DNA from: Nectonema munidae
Lineage: Eukaryota; Nematomorpha; Nectonematoida; Nectonematidae
Length of the DNA stretch: 64,000 bases
Direction: 5' to 3'
NCBI GenBank assembly: GCA_030549495.1
Contig: JAUIRK010000866.1
Span: 635,001-699,000, forward strand
Shown: piece by piece, positions 25,801 through 35,159 of the stretch
How positions within the stretch are numbered: position 1 is the first letter of the stretch
Layout of the letters: each line of letters starts with the position of its first letter
Program-made: the position numbers and the translations under genes
Notes under the pieces: model-generated
The model's database searches: none
The model's input: the letters and a program-made list of their open reading frames with translations, nothing else
What the model was told of the DNA's origin: nothing

Positions 25801-28800
25801 TTCATCTTCAATATTTTCAATCTTCCTTATGTAAGAACAGACTTCTCTTTAATTTTGAACAATGTAATCAAGTAACGGAACATTTCGAATGATAATGAAT
25901 GATAAAATATATATCCCAAATGCGTTATGAATTCAGACTTTTTATCAGAAGACACATTTGTTAGTTCTGATCTTCAATTGGTTTTATTATCCGTTTTGCA
26001 TAAACAGATACGTTTTTAACCTTGAAAAAAACACAATTGAACATTACGAGTGATGATGAATGATCAAAATTGTATTGAAATTCTTTTTCGCTTTTCACAC
26101 TTTGCTCGGTTTTTCATTTCTCTCTTGGAATTTACCGTTCATCATGCTATCATCAAGTGCTTCTCTCTCTTCTACTTCTTCAAATTCTTTATCTGAAAGC
26201 TTTTCTACGTCCTCATCTGAGGAGTCAATTGATATTTCTGAAACAATCCCAGACTCTCTACTGGCTCCAGACGGCACACAATATCAGTAGAATTCCTTTA
26301 CTACTAATGTTGGTAGACCTCCAAATTTAAACATTAGAGATAATATCACTGACCCATATGGTTCTAAAGGTTTGGCTAAACCATTGAATGATCAATTAAA
26401 AATTTTTAAACTATTTTTCTCTGATGAGAAAGTGTCACATATCTACGCTTATTCAAAAGTAAAGATGGATGAAGCTTATGCGTAATTTTGTTCATAGATG
26501 TATTAAGTTTTTGTAGTCATAATTGTCGTTTATAAGTAACGTCAACCTATTTTCCTCAATTTTCCACCCTCTTTCAACTAATGTCAACTTTGCCTCACTC
26601 GTAATTGACCCTAATTTCATCTTTTGTAAACTTGGAAACACGATCTTCTTCCCCGGCCTTCCCCCTATTGAGTTGACCTCAATTCTGAATGACCCCACAT
26701 TAAGATTGTACTTTTAAAACTTGTTATTTTCGATTAATTTTATCATTTGGTAGAAAAATTTCAATTATAGTTTGTGTTGTTTAAAATTATGAATTCCAAT
26801 GTTAGATCCTTCATAAGCATGAAAATCCTTCATAATACCTTTCATAGTACTTATCTTCTGATTTCTACCTTATTTGGGCACATAAGATTTTGATAATTTT
26901 GGAAGACTATTTTAAAAAAAAATCTCTTTTATTCTTTTGCTAAAAAACATCTAATATCGTATTTTAAGAAAAGAACTTGAAGCTTTTCAAAGCACTAAAT
27001 TTTGTTTCCAAAAGTTTTTGTTGCTGATATACTTGCGTACTTTATTTGTTTACTTTACATCGGTCAGACGAAAAATGAAAAGTTAGAAATAAAGTATCTT
27101 TTTTCTCAAAAAAATGGAGAGCCCTTTTTGAAAGCTTCAAAGAAATCGTGATATGTTTTTGCTAGTCCACAGCTTTATACGTCTTGATAAAAATGGGAAA
27201 GAAATCCTGAAGATAGATTATCTGCTATAAGAAATTTACATGACCACTTCTATCGAACATTTAGCAGATACTCTACTCCTCAAGACTGCGTCACTGTTGA
27301 TTAACAGTGGATAAAGTTTAGCTAGAGAAAGGACAGGACAGATCTCAACCCGGACGCTATGGCATCAAATCCTACCACTGCAATGATGCAATAACAGCCT
27401 GTGTATTCAAACCATAAATTTATATTCCAGGTCTCCAAGACAAAAGTTATTTTTCGTCTGAAGAGGTTGTCAAAAGAATGGCGTCAAGTTGTAATCTTCC
27501 TAAAGGATGTGGTATATAGATGGACAGGTTCTTCACTTCGCATGAACTCGGTAAGTGGGCGAGAGAAAAAAACTTCACAATCTGTGGAACAGCAAGAGCA
27601 GGTCGTCGATTCATTCCTCACCTTTTCAGGCCCACCTAAAGGATTTGAAATTACAAAACTGGGAAAGTAAATTTCTATACACAGAATACGCCTCACTGAC
27701 AGCATACATTCCTCATAAGCATTCTAAAAAAGATCTTAAAGTTATGTAATGTCCTCTCAACACCTAGGAAAGGTTAACTTGTTTGGGCCGAGGCGTAAAC
27801 CCGAAACTATCGTAGACTACAACAAGTATAAGTCAGGCGTCGGCACGTGTAACCGAATGTTGAGAAACTTCACTTCTTATAAAGCTTCCAGAAGATGGCT
27901 TTTTCTTTTGTTCTGCAACTATTTAGACATCTCAACCGGTAACATTTGACTAATTATGAAAAGCAACGCCCCACAAAAATTTCTGTCAACACAAAAAAGT
28001 GGGAGAAAGTACTTTATAAGAGATCTATGCCTGAAACTGAGTGAACTTTCAATGAGAAACAGATGCAACGATCCTCTCACCCACAGAATCACAGAAGATC
28101 TCATATCTTTTTACGCGGTTCAACAAGTTTTGAATGAATCTTCATCAACTTCCCGTGGTTATTGTTTTATGTCTACTTGTAGACCAAGAAAGAGAGGCAG
28201 GCACCAGAAAGTGTAAAAAATGCAAAAGTTCTATATGTAAACACACACAAAGTACATATGTCAAAATTGTGCAATCTAATTTTCATCTTTTCACAACGTA
28301 TCGCATGAAAATCGTATATTTTATTTTTTTGGCTTTTGTTTTCACTATTTTACATTGCTTATTACATTTTTTCGCACAAGATGGCGCTAATTTTCAAAAA
28401 AAGACAATATAGAACAATTTTTCCATTCACTATTAAATTTATGACATTTTTGAAAAATACTAAAATTTTGAAAATTTACATGCTAATTTTTACGTAGGTT
28501 AGATATATAATAGTCGTCGTATTTTTACTTCAATGTTTTGCCTTGACGCAAAACTCCCGTTCCGCCTTGTGAAGGTGGAAAAGCACCCACACTGTGTATG
28601 TTTCATATACTTTTCTTTATTTTTTTTTCTAAGGGTCGATTATTACATAGAGGCTTAAAGAGGGTCGGTTAAGTTATCGAAAATCAATTAAATTTGTAAA
28701 CAGGACAAAATCGAGATACTCATGAAAGTTATGCATTAGTATATAAACAAATTAAAAAAATATTATTTTAAAGGAAAATTTTCATATATTATTTCTTATG

Positions 28801-31448
28801 ATCAGAAATGCAAAAAATGATTTCATATTTTTGTTAAACTTGTCTGGGGTTAAGTAGAAAGCAAATATAATCTATCAAAGGGTCGACGGTTTAAAGAGTT
28901 TGAGGACCCCTTGCCTAGAATATTACTCACTATACACTGATATGTTGAAAAATGCGATGTAGAAGAGAGGATGTGGGACCCTTTGTCGTTCCCTCTGAAT
29001 CAGCCACTAGATCCAATGCAATATTCTTTCCACAATGATTTATTAAAACTATTTTTAAGGTGTTTTATTGGAGGCGATTTCTCTAGCTAGGAGGTCTAAT
29101 TAAAGTCTTTATCTTTAATTCTTTCATATTCTGAAATACTAAACCCTTTTTGGGGAATAAATTTTTTGTGTCTCTTTAACGTTTCTTGTAAATGAATGAT
29201 CCTGCCTAGCCATGATAAAATATTTTACTTTTCTCTATTAATACAGATATGCAGGTACTTTTTTACAAAATGGCAAACACTCTTCCGAATATGAGATGAT
29301 AGTAGTGATGACATTGGCTTCTATAATTCAAATAACGAGCAATGGCCAAGATTTTGATGTGATAGCCATACCTTTTTTAAATGAAAAATATTCGTTCATT
29401 TTGTTGAGTCCCTGCAAGCATGTGTCCATCAAGGATGTCAGCTCGCAACTTTTAAATGAAGTGAACATGGCTCTTCAAAAAGCAAGTCAAAAAGAATATG
29501 CATTAACTTTGCCTCTTATGAAAGTTGATTCTGAAATCTCACTCAAAGATGAAATTCCAGACTTTCTTAAAGAAGATGTTCGCGTGTAAGTACTTGATAT
29601 GACAAAAAATGTCGGCACCCGTAAAAAAAGGACACATTCAAAGCCATGGCCTTATTTGCGGATGTAGATAATCTTTTTTAAAAATAGTAGTACTTTGTAA
29701 AAATTTTTTTATACTATGCATAGAAGTTTTTCGTTTTCAAGTGGCTTATAAAATATTCAACACGCATTATTGAGTCCACTAAGTGCTACTTTTTACACTG
29801 CTTCTCAGTTGAACGCTGTAAAAAGTGGTTGTCTGTCAAGCAATGACTCTTTCTGCACTGAAATTTCATTTACTTCACTTTCCCATGCATTTAAAAAGCT
29901 TTTCATTAATATAAACGTGTATCTCGAAAAAAACCTGAAAAAAATACTGAAGATTCATTCGTTCTGTTTTTCCAAGCACCTTTCATCTGTCATTGACATT
30001 GTCATTTTGTACTGTAGTCGTTCCATACAGTATTAATCATTTTCGTATTATCATTTTTTATAATTTTTTCTTTAAACTCTAAAATTTTGTCAGCAACAAA
30101 TTTTTATTTTCTAATTCCGAATCAAAATAATGATCATAGTCAGTATTAAAAGTTTTCTACACAGTCTTTTTCAAAATAGTTTTAAAAAGTTGAAAAAAAT
30201 CATACTTTAAATATTGAAAAGTTTGTAAAAAATATTCTTCAAGTTTTAAAATTAAAACTCAAATGAAAAATTTTTTAAAAATTTTTTTTCGTATTTTTTA
30301 GAATATTAAATAAAATCAGTTCCTAACTTAAATTTAGTCATAATTTTTTGAAATTCATCTTTTATATTTAACTTATTTCTAGCGTTTTACTAATAAAATA
30401 ATGAATTTTGCGGTTTATTTTTGTTATTTTTTCAACTTTTTTTATAACTATCAAATAAAATTTTCGAAAGTCAAGCCCATTTAAAGAAGATACAATCTTT
30501 AAAAAAATTAAAAAAATATACTATCCAATTTTGTAGTTTTCTGTCAATTATAATTCAATTTTTCGTAAACTCGCACAAAATTATCCAAATTGATGCTTTT
30601 TTGTTCCATATGTGATGAATCCGTTTCGCTCCTCTAAAAAGTGTATATAAAGGAAACTTCTGCTATCCATTTTCTTTTTTGCTTGCTTCTTTGTCATTGA
30701 TACATTTGTCATTTGTATCACTTTTTTTTCTCGCTAAATTATTCATCATGTATGATAAAATATCAAGTGAAAAAAGTCCGAATTGATCTTCTTTCCACGA
30801 AATTTTCCTGAATTAAAACAGTTAAAGAAATTTAAGTTAAGAACTTTTTCTTTTTTTTGAACAATATTTTTTATAAACTTTTCAATATTTCAGGTATGAT
30901 TTTATGAACTTTTAATAAAAATATTTTGAAAAAGACTTTGTAGAAAACTTTTAATACTGACTATGATCATTTTTTTCGATTCGGAATTAGAAAATATAAA
31001 TTTGTTGCTGACAAAATTTTAGAGTTTAAAGAAAAAATTATAAAAAAAAATCATAATAAAAAGACCAACTTAAAATGAGATAGGATGAACTTAAAATGAA
31101 AAAAGTTGAACTTATTGAAAAAGGACGAATTCGACGAACTTAAAGACAAAATGCTATATACCAATTAATTCAATTTTTTACCAATCATTTGTTTTAGTTT
31201 GATTTTTTATAAATGCATAAACCTATATAATTCATTTTAATAGAAATCCAAGGGTTAAGAAGAATATAATAAGGATCAAAGATGTTGTTCAAGAAGTCCA
31301 TTTCAGAATGAACGGCATAGAAGATGCAACTTTTAAAGAAAATATAATCAAATACGAGAAATTTTCTGCTGTTCAAAAGCCTTTCACCTATCTACTTCAA
31401 AAGGAAAAGGATAAAAGCATTATTCTGATGGGAAAATTTGACTTTTGA
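22800..31448 (+). CDS. Divergent secreted serpin-like protein (5 exons, 328 aa)
   Basis: Exons at 22800-22827, 22893-23099, 24213-24420, 29247-29585 and 31244-31448 join in matching phases (1, 1, 2, 2) and give 328 residues. Residues 1-18 (MLKIVIFLLASLELYAIS) form a signal peptide. NHAIFSPLYLLTASSAMNSL matches the serpin helix B motif (N-x-x-F-S-P-L-S). FDVIAIPFLNEKYSFILLSP matches s2B-s3B. LTLPLMKVDSEISLKDEI matches the (S)LPKF..ESSYDL segment. The end, PFTYLLQKEKDKSIILMGKF, matches s4B-s5B. It is shorter than the usual 370-400 residues, has no Trp at all (the breach Trp is lost) and about seven Cys. The hinge MNGIEDATFK lacks the Gly-Thr-x-Ala-Ala pattern, so inhibition is unlikely. Its role could be storage, binding or carriage; that is inference. 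Confidence 0.85.
22893..23099 (+). CDS. Serpin-like gene exon 2 (helix A/B region)
   Basis: Encodes SLELYAISKNCPDYN through NHAIFSPLYLL to FCDNPCMKSLNSEA. The open frame runs on to 23140, but the donor T/GTATCT at 23100 matches the phase of exon 3. Contains Cys from KNC, FC and NPC; a further Cys is built across the junction. Confidence 0.8.
24213..24420 (+). CDS. Serpin-like gene exon 3
   Basis: Encodes QELRSLRIQTRNFALKVLNK, then ILLNEANLFSKHEKLYSTDF and a Cys pair KNCKPGC. It corresponds to the middle of serpins (EAN-LF resembles the s3A ANALF motif), but much of helix F and s3A is compressed. The donor AA/GTAAGC is canonical. Confidence 0.8.
24750..24876 (-). repeat. SINE family A, 5'-truncated, in serpin intron 3
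   Basis: Reads CGTGGGGTGTCTTCATCGAG, GGCACAA, AGGAGGCTTGATGCGGAATC and GAGTTATCGAAGCCC in the plus strand, the complement of family A. It stops before the A-box end, so the tRNA 5' half is missing. Confidence 0.85.
25302..25333. repeat. Short (ATG)n microsatellite
   Basis: About seven ATG units followed by imperfect GTG/ATG units, in serpin intron 3. Confidence 0.85.
26060..28265 (+). mobile_element. Decayed piggyBac transposon in serpin intron 3
   Basis: Plus-strand pieces in three frames give the full order of a piggyBac transposase. First an acidic Ser-rich N-terminus (26140-26260), then APDGTQYQ and NVGRPPNLNIRD (26262-26340) with FKLFFSDEKVSHIYAYSK. Next is the DDE core YGIKSYHCNDAITACVFKP (about 27360-27415), MDRFFTSHELGKWAREKNFT with ICGTARAGRRFIP (27520-27615), then IVDYNKYKSGVG and LFCNYLDISTGN (27800-27950). 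Last comes a Cys-rich finger GYCFMSTCRPRKRGRHQ and CKKCKSSICKH (28160-28245). The stretch between 26490 and 27230 lacks recognisable coding. Terminal repeats were not found. Several stops and shifts make it inactive. Confidence 0.85.
29247..29585 (+). CDS. Serpin-like gene exon 4 (B-sheet core)
   Basis: The longest exon, 339 bases. It reads KYAGTFLQNGKHSSEYE, MIVVMTLASII, then FDVIAIPFLNEKYSFILLSP and LTLPLMKVDSEISLKDEI. These give the strongest serpin match in the gene. Acceptor ATACAG/A and donor GT/GTAAGT are both good. Confidence 0.88.
30045..31060. mobile_element. Foldback element with arms of about 225 bases, in serpin intron 4
   Basis: The left arm (30045 to about 30270) and right arm (about 30835 to 31060) are inverted copies. 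Shared phrases include CTTTAAACTCTAAAATTTTG, TCAGCAACAAATTT, TTCTAATTCCGAATC, ATGATCATAGTCAGTATT, AAAAGTTTTCTACA and TATTGAAAAGTTT. Identity is high by eye, with a few small indels. The roughly 560-base centre has no recognised gene; it holds a TATATAAAGG-like motif near 30646. It could be a long-TIR MITE or a local inverted duplication. No clear target duplication was identified. Confidence 0.8.
31064..31146. repeat. Degenerate tandem repeat next to the foldback element
   Basis: Four or five units resembling GATGAACTTAAAATGA are packed between the right foldback arm and serpin exon 5 (ACCAACTTAAAATGAG, GATGAACTTAAAATG, AGTTGAACTT, GACGAACTTAAAG). Confidence 0.55.
31244..31448 (+). CDS. Serpin-like gene exon 5 (hinge, loop and C-terminus)
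   Basis: Residues 261-328. IIRIKDVVQEVHFRMNGIED takes the place of s5A and the hinge. From the hinge to the conserved P-F there are about 25 residues, roughly six fewer than in inhibitory serpins. The end PFTYLLQKEKDKSIILMGKF-DF-stop is the serpin C-terminal strand pair. Confidence 0.87.
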
Positions 31449-31483
31449 AAATGTTTTACCTTTATTTCATTGTTCTCCTTGCC

Positions 31484-31489
31484 AATAAA
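31484..31489 (+). promoter_or_regulatory. Poly(A) signal AATAAA of the serpin-like gene
   Basis: A canonical AATAAA 36 bases after the TGA stop supports this as the last exon. Confidence 0.7.
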
Positions 31490-32882
31490 TGAAGAATTGT
31501 GATTGAACTGACTTTAACAATGACATGCTCTCAAAATCATTTTTCTTACCCCTTATAATTCCTACGAAATTCTCTCTGCAACTATGGCAGAGACGCCTTA
31601 AAACAAATTTTAAAAATGAGCATTATGCCACATTTTAATTTTTTGCGTTTTAAATTAATAAAAAACCGTAAATCATGAAATTTTTGCGAAATTTGCGAAA
31701 AGCTGATATTTCGTGAAAATATAACTAGCGAATATATAAATCGAAAACTATTATAACATATGGAGATAATTTTGAAGATATCTGATTGCTTGAGAAAATA
31801 ACAACGCGAAACTTTTTTTGATTCATTTTAATTAAACTAAAATACAAGACTTAAAAACACAAGTATTTTGTTTAATAATAAACGAAATCACCTAAAAGTA
31901 TTTTGTTTTGCCGTGATTATTTACTAATTTGTTGATATTTTGGAGAGAATTGCTTCAAAAATTTTGGATCTTAAAATTAGAAAGATATGAAAGCACTAAA
32001 GAAAGTATAAAAATGTGTAGGCAAAAAAGTAAAAAACTTGGAAAAATTGAAGTCGGATGAAGGACAACGTTTAATTGTCTAAAAACGCAAAAATGGCTTT
32101 CTCTTTAGCATCTAGAGATCGAATTTAATATTTTCAGAGTTGCAGATATTCACCATTTGTACTTGTAAATTCTCTTTTTTTTTAGTTTTAAATTGTCTTT
32201 TTTCAATTTTATTTTGCATTTTATAAAGAGCATATATACACTATATGTATATTATGTACATACACATTAAGCGTATTTTACTTAAGAGTTAGTTTAGGGC
32301 AGTAATGCTATAATTATTAAACGCGTATTTCCTTATTTATGTAAAACATTAAAAGTTTAAGATAAACATGTATACTTATTTTTAAATATATTATTAAGAT
32401 TTTTACATTTTATTTTATATACCTGTAATATTATTTAAAAATAAACTTCTATTTTAAACAATTTGTCTTTTATAACATAACATAGGTGTATTAAGAAATG
32501 TAAAGAGGCTAATCGCCTATGTGAATTGCATCAAATATAATACAAATAAAATACAAATCAATCAAATAATGAGATATCTTTCATCTTTCCAAAAATCGTC
32601 AAGCTTTCTTTATAAGTCTATCATAAAATAGACGACTTCGTGTATAAACTTTTTAGGACTGTTTATGGCAACCTTTTCACTATTGCTCATACCCGGACCT
32701 TCTTTTCTTGGTTCTAGAAAAGGTTGGAGAAATTAAATAAAAGGTTTATTGAAAAATTAAGAACACACAAGCATTGCCCACAATTATGTCAAGCTTGGGA
32801 GCTCACGCAAACCCAAGCTGAAGCGTTCTTGGGGTATATGCTAAAAAAAAGAGAAAAGTTATCCTAGGTGACTACCCATATA
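31490..32882. other. Intergenic stretch, serpin to repeat R
   Basis: No gene was recognised. Around 32500 the phrase GAGGCTAATCGCCTATG plus ATACAAATAAAATACAAAT looks like the 3' end of a LINE, but it is too short to annotate. Confidence 0.4.
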
Positions 32883-33640
32883 CAATAGCCCCCAAGCAAT
32901 AGGGAATTCTGCGTTCTGCGATATAGTTCTGTTTTTTTCTGAGTTCTAGATCCGCCTACTTAAATTTAGGATTGGCACAAGGTATAAGTCCCAAAACAGT
33001 TTCATGTTACGAGCTAGGTTAGGCATAGTCGGTAATCTGGCCTCTGTAGGAGTCTGCTGGAAGGACCGTCTATACTTTCCAATTTTAAAACATATATCCT
33101 AGGGACAACATTTAGGGATGGAATCAAATTCCAGGGGTAGATTGTTCCTAACCTAGCATGCCCTAAATTATGTATATCTTTCTTGACCCCTATAACATGT
33201 ATCAAATATTATTTATTAATAACATATAAGATATTACATGCCTTCTAACGCTTCTATTTTTGTAGCATATACCTTTTATAATCATATTCTTTATTTAGGA
33301 ACACGATACATTCCGTCGTGCCGGTTTTTTACCCTGGTTTTCTTCCTCTGAAGAATTCAAAGGTTTTTACGGTTAGGTAGTGCTCTGGCGACCCGATTCT
33401 ACGTGGTTAGTAATCAAGCTATGACTAGACAATAAGTGTGTTTCCCAAATTGGGAGCGTTCGCGTTAGGATAGTATCGATCACTCAGCTCTATTTATATA
33501 TTTGTAACATAAATTCTTGTAAAATAATATATATAACAAGGTATAGCTATGCAGTAACAAGGGCCGGTAGGCGTTTAGTGGGATGGAAAGTCCAGGTAGA
33601 CCTGGAATCAGCATTCCGAGCGGGCCACGATATCCGATAG
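32883..33640 (-). repeat. Unclassified interspersed repeat R, copy 2
   Basis: Inverse partner of 4040-4580. On the minus strand the order is TTTCCATCCCACTAAACGCC, GCTTGATTACTAACC, ACCTAACCGTAAAAACCTTT, then about 200 bases absent from copy 1, then CAGACTCCTACAGAGGCCAG, GACTATGCCTAACC and GGCGGATCTAGAACTCAG. The extra middle part includes a 63-codon minus-strand frame (33014-33205) with no recognised family. The two copies are well diverged, so the family is not young. Confidence 0.7.
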
Positions 33641-33849
33641 CCACAAACAACTTAATTAATTTAAAAAAATTAATTCGACCGTAACACAGAAAAACAATAC
33701 GAAAAATATTTTAATAATTTTATTTTTTTAAACAAATACTTAATAGGATAAAGAACTTATTTATTAATATTTACTCACGAAAATGATCGGCTTTTTTTTC
33801 TATTAGCGTGATAACTACGAAGTCCGCTGGCCTGGCAAGCTAATAATTG

Positions 33850-33958
33850 CTATATTTTTAGCCAAATGTCCTTCCGCCAAATATCCATCGAGCAAATATG
33901 CGTTAAGCCTAATATCTGTCGGAACTGCCCAAATGTCCAGGAAGCAAATTATTTTATA
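33850..33958. repeat. Degenerate GGACATTTGGCNNAA-type minisatellite (minus sense)
   Basis: Units such as GCCAAATGTCCTTCC, GCCAAATATCCATCGA, GCAAATATGCGTTAA and CCCAAATGTCCAGGAA repeat every 15-17 bases. The same motif occurs in the other orientation at 55245-55335 and singly near 55525. Confidence 0.65.
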
Positions 33959-34565
33959 TAATTTCAATAAAATTGAAAAACTTTTTAAACAAATAATGAA
34001 TAGTGTTTAAATGTAATAAAATTTGAAAAATTAAATTTTCAGACTAATCTAGAATTTTCTTTTTCAATTTTAAAGAGTAAAACGAAGTAAATTTGGTAGG
34101 AATGTGAACTTATTTAACAGTTTTAAGCTCAGTAAAAGAACAGCATCGAATAGAATATAATTTCCCGATTCCATAAAAACTCATTGATAAAGATAAGCAG
34201 ACGTTTTTCATAAACAACCTTCTTCTTAAAAGTTTTAAAAGTCAATTTTTTCAAAATGCAAAAAACTTTTATCCATAAAGTCAAAAATAGCGTCAAAAAT
34301 AAATATATAATTTTTAGATAGCAATATTTTAAAGACAAATTTTCCAAGGTGTAGTTGAGATTATTCAGATCATTACATTGAGATTATTCAGATTTTGTCT
34401 TTGAAGCTTAGCTACAAGAGAGCATAAAATCCGCCTTTTTGATTAAAACAAACCCCTCCCCCGCATCAAAGTATACCTTTACCCTTATTTAACTTTCCTT
34501 TCCTTAACATATGTGTAGTAAGATTTAATGTCACTACACTAAAATAACAAATTATATTCCCTATT

Positions 34566-34592
34566 TTAGTGTGTGTGTGTGTGTATGCGTGC
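34566..34592. repeat. Short (GT)n microsatellite
   Basis: About eight GT units, about 220 bases before the collagen start codon. Confidence 0.8.
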
Positions 34593-34802
34593 ATTTCATA
34601 GCTATTACACAAAGAGAACACACGCAAGCAAATATAATAGCATTGTCTTTGAATGAAAGAAAAAGAACGATCTTGAAAACGATCATGTGAGAGTCAACTT
34701 TTCATTGGCTTGATTCAATGGAGTTTTAATTACGCCTACCACCAAACCTTTTTCCATTATTCCATCTCATGGAACAATTTGCACATCCACTCACTACCGA
34801 AA

Positions 34803-35159
34803 ATGGGTCAATGTGAAGAGTCCATTTGTATAAACATTAAACGACGCCCCAAAAACTGCCACAATAGACTTGCAAGCATTTTTAGCTTCTTCCGGATTCT
34901 TCTTCTTTCAACTAATTTTAGCATGCAGACTTCTAAAGATAGCAACCACTTTGGTACAAAGAGCAAACTTCTATTACTCGCACACTTAATAATAATCATC
35001 TTCTTCTGTATCACAACGTTAATAACATTTCCGGCTGCCTACTCCGACTTAAAATACTTGCGTAGGCAAAATTCCGAAATCGTAACACAACTCATCCAAC
35101 AACTGGTGGACAAACACAAAGAAGTGTCTTTTTTAGAGACGAAGCTTCAAAGAACAAAG
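34803..35159 (+). CDS. Collagen exon 1: cytoplasmic tail, TM span, coiled coil
   Basis: The start ATG at 34803 (AAAATGG context) gives 119 codons. The next in-frame Met, residue 41 at 34923, would leave a 15-residue tail before the membrane span and remains an alternative start. The donor AAG/GTACGC follows the coiled-coil sequence VSFLETKLQRTK. The frame is open upstream to 34710 but has no earlier ATG there. Confidence 0.78.

Noticed and set aside
26095-26277. Minus-strand acidic frame with Glu/Asp runs
   Set aside because: Antisense of the Ser-rich N-terminus of the decayed piggyBac, whose downstream parts are all on the plus strand.
29770-30036. 88-codon frame between serpin exons 4 and 5
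   Set aside because: No resemblance to serpins; exon 4 joins exon 5 in phase without it.
32490-32590. Possible LINE 3' end (GAGGCTAATCGCCTATG plus ATACAAATAAA repeats)
   Set aside because: No coding sequence or shared UTR motif is attached, so the call would rest on a small stem and A-rich DNA.
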